From GCA-2733415 sp965178635 (GTDB taxonomy: Bacteria > Bacteroidota > Bacteroidia > Flavobacteriales > Flavobacteriaceae), in assembly GCA_965178635.1 (NCBI GenBank), contig CBCXVT010000008.1, positions 1 through 64,000 of the forward strand: DNA of 64,000 nt. Direction: 5' to 3'. Under the pieces are notes generated by a model. The model saw nothing but the letters and a program-made list of their open reading frames with translations. It searched no databases and was not told the DNA's origin. The position numbers were made by a program, and so were the translations under genes. Shown here one piece after another: positions 43,362-51,761 of the stretch (position 1 is the first letter of the stretch; each line of letters begins with the position of its first letter).

Positions 43362-46001
43362 ATGAAAAAGGGATTAAAAATATTCGGGATTATATTCGTA
43401 CTAATTATTGTTTCTGCAATTGCAGCACCAATAATTTTTAAAGATAAATTTGCAGATATCATCAAAGAGCAAATCAATAACAACTTAAAGGCTAAAGTTG
43501 ATTTTTCTGATATTGATATTAGCATTATCAGTACCTTTCCAAAAGCCGGTTTAATTATTGAAAATCTAAGCATTATCAATCACGCACCATTTGAAGGTGA
43601 CACTTTAGTGTATGCTCAAAAAATTGCTTTAAAACTTCCTTTAAACGGATTAATGCAATCTGCAGAAGAGGGTATTGCAATTGACGCTTTTACTATTGAT
43701 AATGCTTTAGTAAACATTATTAGTAATAAAGAAGGAGTTACCAATTACGATATCGCGTTAAGTCATACTGAAACAGTTGAAGAAACTACCACTGAAACTT
43801 CAGATCCTGGACTGTCACTTACTGTACAAGAATATGCAATTACTAACACACGCATTAATTATATTGATCAAGTATCAGAATTGAATGCAAGCTTATCTGA
43901 ATTTAACCATTCAGGTTCAGGAGATTTATCTGCGGTGTTATCAAGCTTAAAAACCAATACCACTTCAAATATTTCGGTGAGTATGGGAGAATCTAATTAT
44001 TTAAACAACAATACGCTTGCTTTAAAAGCTGATTTAGAGATTGATCAAGCACAACAAAAATATAGTTTCTTAGAAAACTCTTTTACTCTAAATCAATTGC
44101 AATTAGTGTTTGATGGTTTTGTGAAATTAAACGAATCGAATACTGAACTTGATTTAAAATTCAACACACCAACATCTGATTTTAAAAACTTCTTAGCTTT
44201 ATTACCGGCAGAATATTCTAAAGATATTTCTAAAGTACAAACTAACGGGAGCTTTACAATTAAAGGAGAAGCTAAAGGTATTATTGACAGTACTAACATT
44301 CCAAAATTTAATGTGAGTGTTGTGTCTAAAAATGCATCTTTTAAATATCCTGATTTACCAAAGAGTGTAGAAAACATTAATCTAGATGTTGCTATTGCTA
44401 ACACAACAGGTAAACAAGACGATATTTTTGTAGACCTTCAAAAATTATCCTTACAAATAGATCAAGATAAATTTAGCGCAAACGGAAAAGTTTCGAACCT
44501 ATTAGGTAACATGTATGTAGATATGAATTTGGATGGGACTCTAAACTTAGGAAACCTTTCACAAGCTTACCCTATTCAGTTAGAACAAGATTTAAACGGA
44601 ATTGTAACAGCCAATTTACATACTGAATTTTCTCAAAGCGCTATAGAAACTAGCAATTACGAGCAAATGAAAAATAATGGCGGCTTTAGCATTACTGATT
44701 TCAAATTTGCCTCTAAAGACATTGTGAACCCTATAGAAATTTCTGAAGCTAAAGTTGCTTTTACGCCGCAACGCATCGCCTTAGAAAAATTAGATATGAA
44801 AAGTGGTAGCAGTGATATTAGAGGTACTGGAACTATAGATAATTTAATGGGGTTTTTATTTAGCAAAAAAACACTTAAAGGTGATTTTAAAGTTAATTCA
44901 AACCTGTTCAATATTAGCGACTTCATGGTAGACAATACCACCGAAGAAGATAATAGTCAAAAAGAATCTGAAAAAGGAGAAGGTTTAAAAATACCTGCAT
45001 TTTTAGATGCAAAAATTACAGCTGACGCCAAAAAAGTAATTTATGATAACTTAGTGCTTGAAAATGTAAAAGGTGATTTGGTTATCAAAGATGAAACCGT
45101 AGCATTAAACCACTTAACAACGCAAATGTTTGACGGTAGTATGAGTATTAATGGTGATGTATCTACTAAAAATACGAAACCAAATTTTAATTTAGATTTA
45201 GGAATTGACCAATTTGATATTTCAAAATCATTTAAAGGAATGGATTTACTTACAAGTATTGCACCTATTGCTAATATGTTGCAAGGGAAGCTAAACACCA
45301 CATTAAACTTAAAAGGAAATCTAGATGATGAATTTTCTCCAGATTTAAATTCACTTACAGGAAATGCATTAGCAGAATTGTTAACCAAGAAAATAAATAC
45401 CGAAAATTCACCAGCATTAACAAAGTTAAATGATCAAATATCATTTATTGACTTTAACAAACTTAATTTAAAAGATTTAAAAACAGCCTTATCTTTTGAA
45501 AACGGTAAAGTTGCTATAAAGCCATTTACTGTAAAGTATGAAGATATCAATATTGAAATTGGAGGTTCTCACGGGTTTAATAATGATTTAGCGTACACCG
45601 CAACTTTTGATGTGCCAGCCAAATACTTTGGTAAAGAAGTTGGTAACTTATTATCAAAACTAAATGATGATGATGTTAAAAACATAAAAGTCCCATTAAT
45701 AGCTGATATTGGTGGTACAGTAACCAACCCACAAGTTAAAACAGATATGAAACAATCTGTAAGCAACTTAACGAAACAACTCATTCAAATTCAAAAAGAT
45801 AAATTAATCGGGCAAGGTACAGATGCTTTAGGCGGTATGCTTGGTGGTGTTTTAGGCGGCAACAACAACTCAAATTCTAATGATAACAATAGCACACCAA
45901 AAGATACAACTTCAACCAAAGACCCAGTTAAAGATGGTGTAAAGAATGTACTCGGTGGTTTATTTGGTAAGAAGAAAAAGAAAAAAGATAGCGTTAAGTA
46001 A
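43362..46001 (+). CDS. AsmA-family protein
   Basis: 879 residues. One N-terminal membrane helix (about 4-25) followed by LKAKVDFSDIDISIISTFPKAGL (read in parts), the AsmA_N start, and a very long beta-rich periplasmic part. AsmA_2-like blocks are near 560-800 (EGLKIPAFLDAKITADAKKV region, MLQGKLNTTLNLKGNL). The C-terminus is low-complexity: Gly/Asn/Ser/Asp-rich, then FGKKKKKKDSVK. AsmA relatives are thought to form grooved bridges that move phospholipids between membranes. Monocistronic by spacing, with its own -7 box. Confidence 0.88.
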   Translation: MKKGLKIFGIIFVLIIVSAIAAPIIFKDKFADIIKEQINNNLKAKVDFSDIDISIISTFPKAGLIIENLSIINHAPFEGDTLVYAQKIALKLPLNGLMQSAEEGIAIDAFTIDNALVNIISNKEGVTNYDIALSHTETVEETTTETSDPGLSLTVQEYAITNTRINYIDQVSELNASLSEFNHSGSGDLSAVLSSLKTNTTSNISVSMGESNYLNNNTLALKADLEIDQAQQKYSFLENSFTLNQLQLVFDGFVKLNESNTELDLKFNTPTSDFKNFLALLPAEYSKDISKVQTNGSFTIKGEAKGIIDSTNIPKFNVSVVSKNASFKYPDLPKSVENINLDVAIANTTGKQDDIFVDLQKLSLQIDQDKFSANGKVSNLLGNMYVDMNLDGTLNLGNLSQAYPIQLEQDLNGIVTANLHTEFSQSAIETSNYEQMKNNGGFSITDFKFASKDIVNPIEISEAKVAFTPQRIALEKLDMKSGSSDIRGTGTIDNLMGFLFSKKTLKGDFKVNSNLFNISDFMVDNTTEEDNSQKESEKGEGLKIPAFLDAKITADAKKVIYDNLVLENVKGDLVIKDETVALNHLTTQMFDGSMSINGDVSTKNTKPNFNLDLGIDQFDISKSFKGMDLLTSIAPIANMLQGKLNTTLNLKGNLDDEFSPDLNSLTGNALAELLTKKINTENSPALTKLNDQISFIDFNKLNLKDLKTALSFENGKVAIKPFTVKYEDINIEIGGSHGFNNDLAYTATFDVPAKYFGKEVGNLLSKLNDDDVKNIKVPLIADIGGTVTNPQVKTDMKQSVSNLTKQLIQIQKDKLIGQGTDALGGMLGGVLGGNNNSNSNDNNSTPKDTTSTKDPVKDGVKNVLGGLFGKKKKKKDSVK

Positions 46002-46041
46002 ATACAGTTGTGTTTAAAATTTAGTTGGAACATGATGAAAT

Positions 46042-46638
46042 ATGAAGAAATTAAATTACATCTTTCTACTAATAATATTGTTTGCTTGCCAAAGTAAAGG
46101 ATTAAAAACAGAATTAGAATACGCATATACAATTTCCGCTAAAAGTGAAAAAGATACGCTTCGAATTGAAAGTTTTAAAATACTCAAAAAAAGAACCGTA
46201 GATTTTGACTTTGTCCAAAATATTAGGGTTAACAATTTGAAACATACCATTTATTTGAATAGGTTAATCATTGAAAGCCTTAAAAAGAATGTTGTACTTT
46301 ATGAGAAAAACATTAGCAATAGGAACAGACTAATTAATTTGAATACTGAAGAGAAGGATCAATATTTAGTACAACTTGAATATGACCAACAAAAAGTAGA
46401 AAACTCAAAATTTCGAATAAAAAAAAGACAAGACGAAATTACAATTACACACCAAAAAATCGTACTGATACAAGCAGGATATGGGCAAAATCAAAACGAA
46501 TATGAACTCATTGACTATATTTTCAAAGGAGAAATTAATGGCGTTAATAGAATTGATTCTATGTCTATTTTAAAAGTTTCAGAAAAGAATTTAAAATTTA
46601 TTAAAAATAATAGGTTCTCTAACTATAAAGGAAAATAA
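46042..46638 (+). CDS. Putative lipoprotein with coiled-coil region
   Basis: 198 residues. Lipobox in LLIILFACQSKG (Cys16). The middle (about 60-150) is rich in Lys, Glu, Gln and Ile/Leu with a heptad tendency, probably a coiled coil (EEKDQYLVQLEYDQQKVENS, RIKKRQDEI). I do not recognise the family. Starts 40 bp after the AsmA gene. The codon use and composition (Lys/Asn-rich) fit the genome, but the gene may be lineage-specific. Confidence 0.65.
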   Translation: MKKLNYIFLLIILFACQSKGLKTELEYAYTISAKSEKDTLRIESFKILKKRTVDFDFVQNIRVNNLKHTIYLNRLIIESLKKNVVLYEKNISNRNRLINLNTEEKDQYLVQLEYDQQKVENSKFRIKKRQDEITITHQKIVLIQAGYGQNQNEYELIDYIFKGEINGVNRIDSMSILKVSEKNLKFIKNNRFSNYKGK

Positions 46639-46717
46639 AACCGGTATCCTACACCATATAAAACACATACTCAGGTTTGTGTCAAATCAAAACTAAAACC
46701 TATAATTACTAAAAGAC

Positions 46718-47344
46718 ATGAAAAAATCACTTATTTTGTTTTTTGCATTAATAATTACTTTTTCTCGTTCTTATAGTCAACAAGAAACTTCTAAGCATAA
46801 AATTACAGAATTTAACATTCTGTTTATTGGTAACAGCCTTACATATACAAATAACCTCCCACAACTTGTAAAAAAATATGCCAAACTAAATGGCATTAGT
46901 ATTAAAACTAAAATGATAGCATTTCCTAACTATGCTATTGAAGACCATTGGAACAATGGGACAACACAAAAATTAATTTCGAGTAAAAAATTTGACTATG
47001 TAATTATCCAACAGGGGCCATCTTCTCAATATGAAGGTAGAAAAATGTTAATTGAATACGGAAAAAAATATAGTGACCTTTGCAAATTAAATAATACTCA
47101 GCTTTGTTATTTTATGGTATGGCCATCATTAAACTATTTTCATTCTTTTGATAAAGTGATAAAAAATCATAAAGATGCTGCAACAATTAATAATTCAGTT
47201 TTATTACCTGTTGGTGCCAAATGGAAAGAATACTTTGATTCAACTAATAATTATGAATATTACAGCTCTGATGGATTTCACCCGTCTATAAAAGGTAGCA
47301 AAATAGCTGCAAAATTAATTGTTGAGTATTTGTTTCAAGAATAA
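46718..47344 (+). CDS. Exported SGNH/GDSL-type hydrolase
   Basis: 208 residues with a signal peptide (MKKSLILFFALIITFSRSYSQ, read to the cleavage site). Block I NILFIGNSLTYTNNLP holds the nucleophile serine; YVIIQQGPSSQ is the block III region with oxyanion Gly/Gln; YYSSDGFHPSIKGSKIAA is block V with the catalytic Asp and His. Probably a periplasmic or secreted esterase or carbohydrate deacetylase; the substrate is unknown. Lies in a run of small exported proteins. Confidence 0.85.
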   Translation: MKKSLILFFALIITFSRSYSQQETSKHKITEFNILFIGNSLTYTNNLPQLVKKYAKLNGISIKTKMIAFPNYAIEDHWNNGTTQKLISSKKFDYVIIQQGPSSQYEGRKMLIEYGKKYSDLCKLNNTQLCYFMVWPSLNYFHSFDKVIKNHKDAATINNSVLLPVGAKWKEYFDSTNNYEYYSSDGFHPSIKGSKIAAKLIVEYLFQE

Positions 47345-47385
47345 AACAGTTAGCAAATTAACAATATCTAAATTCAGCAATTCAA

Positions 47386-47922
47386 ATGCATGATGTAACA
47401 TCAAAAATTGATGGTTTTTTCAAAACGGACTTTAAACGAAAATTCATTATTTCTATTTCAATTCCGTTTATATCAAGCCTTATTTATTTAACAGATATTC
47501 TGCTTCTGCCAGAATTCAATACAACAGAACAGATTTCTCATATTAGCGCGATAACTGTTACCCAGCGCGACGCATTTGGTTATTCAAGTAGTCAGAGAAA
47601 AGTAGGTTATAATTATAGTACAACAAACAACTTTAAATTTTCCACCTTAAAAAAATATCTCAGAGCGCCTGAAGTTACCATGACAATATCTCCCATGTTT
47701 AATATTGTAAAAACTGTAGAAAGTCAACATAAAAAAGTTAAAATAGAATCTGGGTTTAATGGCATAAACAAGTTTCTATTAATTTTCAGTAACGCTATTA
47801 TTTTGATTTCACTATGCTATACTTTTATCGCAAAAGAAATAGCAGAAAACGCCCGTTTAAATTTAATCTATTTTAACATCATTATGTTTTTATTATGGGG
47901 GTATTTAATTATTAAATTCTAA
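47386..47922 (+). CDS. Hypothetical membrane protein
   Basis: 178 residues. One hydrophobic helix near 20-42, a polar middle of about 80 residues rich in Ser, Thr and Tyr (GYSSSQRKVGYNYSTTNN), then two helices near 128-150 and 158-177. The central part is predicted to face the periplasm. No family recognised. Starts 41 bp after the SGNH hydrolase gene on the same strand. Confidence 0.55.
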   Translation: MHDVTSKIDGFFKTDFKRKFIISISIPFISSLIYLTDILLLPEFNTTEQISHISAITVTQRDAFGYSSSQRKVGYNYSTTNNFKFSTLKKYLRAPEVTMTISPMFNIVKTVESQHKKVKIESGFNGINKFLLIFSNAIILISLCYTFIAKEIAENARLNLIYFNIIMFLLWGYLIIKF

Positions 47923-47985
47923 AATACATTAGTTTGGATTGGTTATTGCTATTTTAAAACCAATATCAATTTATATCAAAACATT

Positions 47986-48690
47986 ATGAAACATTTTGCA
48001 TTACTAGTTGCCGTGCTTTTTTTAACATTAAATACTAACGGACAATCAAAAAACTTTTTAGACAAATCCTATATTGAAACTACTGCAAAAGTAGATACTT
48101 TAGTTGTGCCAGACCGTATATATTTATCTATACGTATTACCGAGAAAGACACTAAGGATAGAACTTCTGTTGAAGAGCTTGAGAATAAAATGAACGCAAA
48201 ACTTAAAAGCCTTGGTATAGACACTAAAAAACTGCTGTCACTTTCTGATGTAACCAGTAATTTTAAAAAATACTTTTTAAGAGGCAAAGAAGTCTTGAAG
48301 AATAAAACTTATACTCTTTTAGTTTATGATGCTGTAACCGCAGGAAACGTTATGGTGGCATTAGAAGCTATAGATATTTCAAATGTGTATTTAACCAAAA
48401 CTGAGTATTCAAAAATAGAAGCGTTAAAACTACATTTAAAACAAAAAGCTATTATTAAAGCTAAAGCACAAGCTGAGGCCATGCTTTTGCCACTAGATCA
48501 GAAATTAGGAAAAGCCATATTTATTTCTGACATGACGTCTAACATATCACATATGTATAGAAAAACTAATGGAATACAAGTGAAAGGTTATGCTAACATG
48601 GAAGACTCAGAAGCACACACACCAATTGACATAGAATTTGAAAAAATAAAACTATCAAGCTCTTTAAATGTTAATTTCGCAATTGAATAA
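47986..48690 (+). CDS. SIMPL-domain (DUF541) exported protein
   Basis: 234 residues. Signal peptide (cleavage after TNGQ), then the SIMPL domain: IETTAKVDTLVVPDRIYLSIRI, LKSLGIDTKKLLSL, and the helical QKAIIKAKAQAEAMLLPLDQ segment before the last strand (SSLNVNFAIE). Members are periplasmic or outer-membrane-associated and of uncertain role. The family name comes from an interleukin-1 receptor-associated kinase partner. Confidence 0.85.
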   Translation: MKHFALLVAVLFLTLNTNGQSKNFLDKSYIETTAKVDTLVVPDRIYLSIRITEKDTKDRTSVEELENKMNAKLKSLGIDTKKLLSLSDVTSNFKKYFLRGKEVLKNKTYTLLVYDAVTAGNVMVALEAIDISNVYLTKTEYSKIEALKLHLKQKAIIKAKAQAEAMLLPLDQKLGKAIFISDMTSNISHMYRKTNGIQVKGYANMEDSEAHTPIDIEFEKIKLSSSLNVNFAIE

Positions 48691-48701
48691 ACCGATGAAT
48701 A

Positions 48702-48860
48702 TTATTGCTCGTCAAGGTTCACTACTAACCTTTCATTATTTCGCACATTAAAAACGGTGTTGTCTTCGAAAATCAAGTACTGCCCTTTAAAACCGTTTAC
48801 TCTACACCTATGTTGTGCAACAAAAAATGGTTCAGAGAAGAAAATACTTTCTGAACCATC
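48702..48860 (-). pseudogene. Severed C-terminal piece of a second DUF2797 gene
   Basis: An open frame of 52 codons without a start, ending at TAA 48702-48704. Residues encoded from 48788 to 48732 (KGQYLIFEDNTVFNVRNNE) are identical in all 19 positions to the C-terminus of the full DUF2797 protein at 49411. Yet 11 of the 19 codons differ, all synonymously; the last residues (RLVVNLDEQ against GLVVDFNVS) differ. The upstream part of the frame does not match DUF2797 and lies over a terminator hairpin. A gene remnant is the best reading. Confidence 0.7.
48822..48859 (-). terminator. Intrinsic terminator of the 138-residue protein gene
   Basis: On the minus strand ATGGTTCAGA (48859-48850) pairs with TCTGAACCAT (48836-48827), 13-nt loop, followed by a T run (48826-48822). 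It lies 32 bp after the stop codon at 48892. Confidence 0.8.
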
Positions 48861-48891
48861 TTAAAGAATCCTTACAATACAAACATCGGTA

Positions 48892-49308
48892 TTATTTAAA
48901 AATATGAATGTACGATTTATCTAAATTTAGATTAGCTGACTGAGGGAATTCAGCGTGAACAATTAATATATTTTCATGATGTTGCTCTAAATTATCTAAT
49001 ACTTTTCTATTTAACAATAAAACTGTAGAATGCCCATGATGGTCTAACTTATCTAAAATTGTTTTTCCGTTAAATTCGCAAATCCAATGAGTTTCAGACA
49101 TGTTTTCTTCGTATACAACCTCTATAGTTGGAACTTGATAATAATTATAATCTCCTAATTCACTTAAGTCAAATACTAAACGAAGTAAACCACTCTCTAA
49201 ACTATTACTTTCATTATCAATACCTAATTCAGAAAATGATAATTTCCCTTTATTCTGCTTACTTAGTTTTACTTTAACTTCTCCTGGGTTCAACTCTACT
49301 TTGTTCAT
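48892..49308 (-). CDS. Hypothetical protein between DUF2797 and its severed copy
   Basis: 138 residues, soluble, no signal peptide. Mixed strands with acidic stretches; ETHWICEFNGKTILDKLDHHGHSTVLLLN and LEQHHENILIVHAEFPQS are rich in His, which could bind metal, but no known motif is recognised. It has its own -7 box (49333-49340) and terminator (48822-48859), so it is an independent unit. Family not recognised. Confidence 0.7.
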   Translation of the reverse strand: MNKVELNPGEVKVKLSKQNKGKLSFSELGIDNESNSLESGLLRLVFDLSELGDYNYYQVPTIEVVYEENMSETHWICEFNGKTILDKLDHHGHSTVLLLNRKVLDNLEQHHENILIVHAEFPQSANLNLDKSYIHIFK

Positions 49309-49332
49309 ATTAATTTGTTTTAATTATATACT

Positions 49333-49340
49333 CAAAGTTA
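49333..49340 (-). promoter_or_regulatory. -7 box of the 138-residue protein gene
   Basis: TAACTTTG on the minus strand, matching TAnnTTTG, 24 bp upstream of the ATG at 49308. Confidence 0.55.
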
Positions 49341-49410
49341 CGTAACAAAAACAATTATTATTATGATATTTATCAGTACCTAAAGCTAAGTTTATAAAAC
49401 AAATAATGAT

Positions 49411-50205
49411 TTAAGACACATTAAAATCAACCACTAAACCCTCATTATTACGTACATTAAACACCGTATTATCTTCAAAAATTAAATACTGTCCTTTGAC
49501 ACCTTTTAAAACACCGGAGTAGTCTGGTGTTTTTGACAGGTTTAAACTTTTAACTTTTAATGGATGAGTAATAACTGGGAAATTTAAGTTGAGTAATTCT
49601 GCATCTTCTAAAACATAAGACATAACCTCTTCAGGAAGAAAATTTTGAAGTTCTTGTTTTACTTCTAGTAAATTAGCTTCCGCAACCTCATTTTTAAGCA
49701 TCGCGCGCCAATTGGTTTTATCGGCTACATAATTTTTTAAAGCCACCTCTGCAATTCCGGCTAAATATCTATTTGGTGTTTCAACTATTGGCAAAGCTTG
49801 TACTGCTCCTTGATCTATCCAACGGGTTGGCACTTGAGTTTTGCGCGTTACTCCAACTTTTACATTACTACTTAAAGCCAAATACACAATGTGCGGTTGT
49901 AATTGTACGCGCTGTTCAAATTCTAAATCCCTATCTGCAATACCTAAATGCGCAGTAGATTTTTCTGGATGCATGATCCACTCTCCTGCTTGAGGTGCAT
50001 CATAAAAACACGATTTACAAAACCCTTGTCGGTAAATTTCTTTGTCCTTTGCACAATTCATACATTGGTATTTGTCAAAAGATATAGATATTTTCTTGTC
50101 CAACAACTGATTCACATTCAACACATCATTCTCAAACATCAAATAATACTGTATTGTTTCCTGTAAATCAGTTTGCATTTTTTGTAAGACTCCGTGGTAT
50201 TGCAT
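49411..50205 (-). CDS. DUF2797 domain-containing protein
   Basis: 264 residues. A four-cysteine zinc-knuckle-like motif near 45-65 (CMNCAKDKEIYRQGFCKSC) precedes the core. The core reads HIVYLALSSNVKVGVTRKTQ, PTRWIDQGAV, then AGIAEVALKNY. The order Tyr, Lys-x-Gly-x-Thr, Arg and a later Glu resembles GIY-YIG-type (T5orf172) nuclease modules, so a nuclease-like fold is possible; this is inference. The C-terminus (KGQYLIFEDNTVFNV) is the part duplicated at 48702-48860. Divergent from the GH3-family gene, with only 44 bp between their starts, and probably co-regulated with it. Confidence 0.88.
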   Translation of the reverse strand: MQYHGVLQKMQTDLQETIQYYLMFENDVLNVNQLLDKKISISFDKYQCMNCAKDKEIYRQGFCKSCFYDAPQAGEWIMHPEKSTAHLGIADRDLEFEQRVQLQPHIVYLALSSNVKVGVTRKTQVPTRWIDQGAVQALPIVETPNRYLAGIAEVALKNYVADKTNWRAMLKNEVAEANLLEVKQELQNFLPEEVMSYVLEDAELLNLNFPVITHPLKVKSLNLSKTPDYSGVLKGVKGQYLIFEDNTVFNVRNNEGLVVDFNVS

Positions 50206-50249
50206 ATCAATATTTTTATAGTAAATTTAGGGCTAAAGATAAATTATTT

Positions 50250-51761
50250 ATGCCAATTCCTTTAGTAAATTCTGTAGTCTCTTGGTTTTTGAAAAAACGA
50301 ATTCATCAAATAGAATTCTTTTCAAAGTACCCGAATGAAGTACAGCATGAGTTGTTATTTAATTTATTACAACAGGCTAAACACACTACTGTAGGTCAGC
50401 AATACGACTTTAAATCTATCAGAACTTATGAAGATTTTATTGCACGTATTCCTGTTGTAAACTATGAAGATATTGAACCATTAATCACCAAATCACGACA
50501 AGGAGAACAAAACTTATTTTGGGAATCACCTATAAAATGGTTTGCAAAATCTAGTGGAACTACAAATGCAAAAAGCAAATTTATTCCCGTAAGTCAAGAA
50601 TCTCTTGATGATTGTCATTACAAAGGTAGTAAAGATTTATTGTGCCTTTACCTAAACAACAATGAAGACTCACAATTGTTTACAGGAAAGGGCTTACGCC
50701 TAGGCGGCAGTAAAGAATTATACCAGGAAAACGGTACTGTTTTTGGTGATTTATCTGCAATACTTATTGATAACATGCCATTTTGGGCAGAATTTAGCTC
50801 TACACCTAGCAGTAAAGTATCTTTAATGGACAGTTGGGAAACTAAACTTCAGGCAATAGTTGATGAAACTATTAATGAAAATGTGACCAGTTTAGCAGGA
50901 GTGCCTTCTTGGATGTTGGTGCTACTTAATCAGGTTCTAGAAACCACACAAAACAAACATCTTTTAGAAGTTTGGGAAAACCTAGAAGTCTATTTCCATG
51001 GCGGGGTGAGTTTTGAGCCTTATCGCGACCAGTACAAAAAGTTATTACCAAAAAGTAATTTCAAGTATTATGAAATTTATAATGCCTCCGAAGGCTTCTT
51101 TGCCATACAAGACAGAAATGATTCATCTGAATTACTTTTAATGTTAGATTACGGGATATTTTATGAGTTTTCAGACATGCGAACTTATGGCACCAGTCAG
51201 CAAAAAATGATGCCCTTAAGTGAAGTTGAAATTGGAGTGAATTACGCTGTAATTATCACCACTAATGCTGGGCTGTGGCGCTATCAAATTGGTGACACTG
51301 TACGTTTCACTTCAATTAGTCCGTATAGAATTAAAGTCACTGGCCGCACAAAACATCACATCAATGTTTTTGGAGAAGAATTGATGATTGAAAACACCGA
51401 CGAAGCTTTAAAAATTGCTTGCGAAAAAACAAATTCAGAAATTAAAGAGTATACCGCAGCGCCAATTTTTATGAAAGGCAAAGACAAAGGCGCACACGAA
51501 TGGCTTATTGAATTTAAAACCGCACCCGAAAACATTGCTTACTTTTCTGAACTATTAGATAACGCTTTAAAATCGTTAAACTCAGATTATGAAGCGAAAC
51601 GTTTTAATAACATTACCTTAAATCAACCCAAAGTACATATTGCTAAAACTGGTTTATTTTACAATTGGTTGAAAAACAACAGTAAACTGGGCGGACAAAA
51701 TAAAATAGCTCGTTTATCAAACTCTAGGAATTTTATTGAAGAGTTATTAGCTAGTAACTAA
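50250..51761 (+). CDS. GH3 auxin-responsive promoter-family protein (acyl-adenylate-forming)
   Basis: 503 residues from ATG 50250 (MPIPLVNSVVSWFLKKRIHQ); a frame extension to 50154 reads into the divergent DUF2797 gene and is rejected. The ATP/AMP-binding motif is KSSGTTNAKSKFIPVS, followed by GGVSFEPYRDQY, YNASEGFFAIQD and the TTNAGLWRYQIGDTVRF block. In plants GH3 enzymes join amino acids to hormones. The bacterial substrate is unknown; an acyl or amino-acid conjugation is likely. The 3' end overlaps the convergent epimerase gene by 4 bp. Confidence 0.9.
   Translation: MPIPLVNSVVSWFLKKRIHQIEFFSKYPNEVQHELLFNLLQQAKHTTVGQQYDFKSIRTYEDFIARIPVVNYEDIEPLITKSRQGEQNLFWESPIKWFAKSSGTTNAKSKFIPVSQESLDDCHYKGSKDLLCLYLNNNEDSQLFTGKGLRLGGSKELYQENGTVFGDLSAILIDNMPFWAEFSSTPSSKVSLMDSWETKLQAIVDETINENVTSLAGVPSWMLVLLNQVLETTQNKHLLEVWENLEVYFHGGVSFEPYRDQYKKLLPKSNFKYYEIYNASEGFFAIQDRNDSSELLLMLDYGIFYEFSDMRTYGTSQQKMMPLSEVEIGVNYAVIITTNAGLWRYQIGDTVRFTSISPYRIKVTGRTKHHINVFGEELMIENTDEALKIACEKTNSEIKEYTAAPIFMKGKDKGAHEWLIEFKTAPENIAYFSELLDNALKSLNSDYEAKRFNNITLNQPKVHIAKTGLFYNWLKNNSKLGGQNKIARLSNSRNFIEELLASN

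Noticed and set aside
48702..48860. Stand-alone small gene
   Set aside because: No start codon, and its upstream half lies over a terminator; similarity is limited to the DUF2797 tail.
50154..50249. N-terminal extension of the GH3 protein
   Set aside because: It overlaps the divergent DUF2797 coding sequence and is not typical of the family; ATG 50250 gives the usual start.
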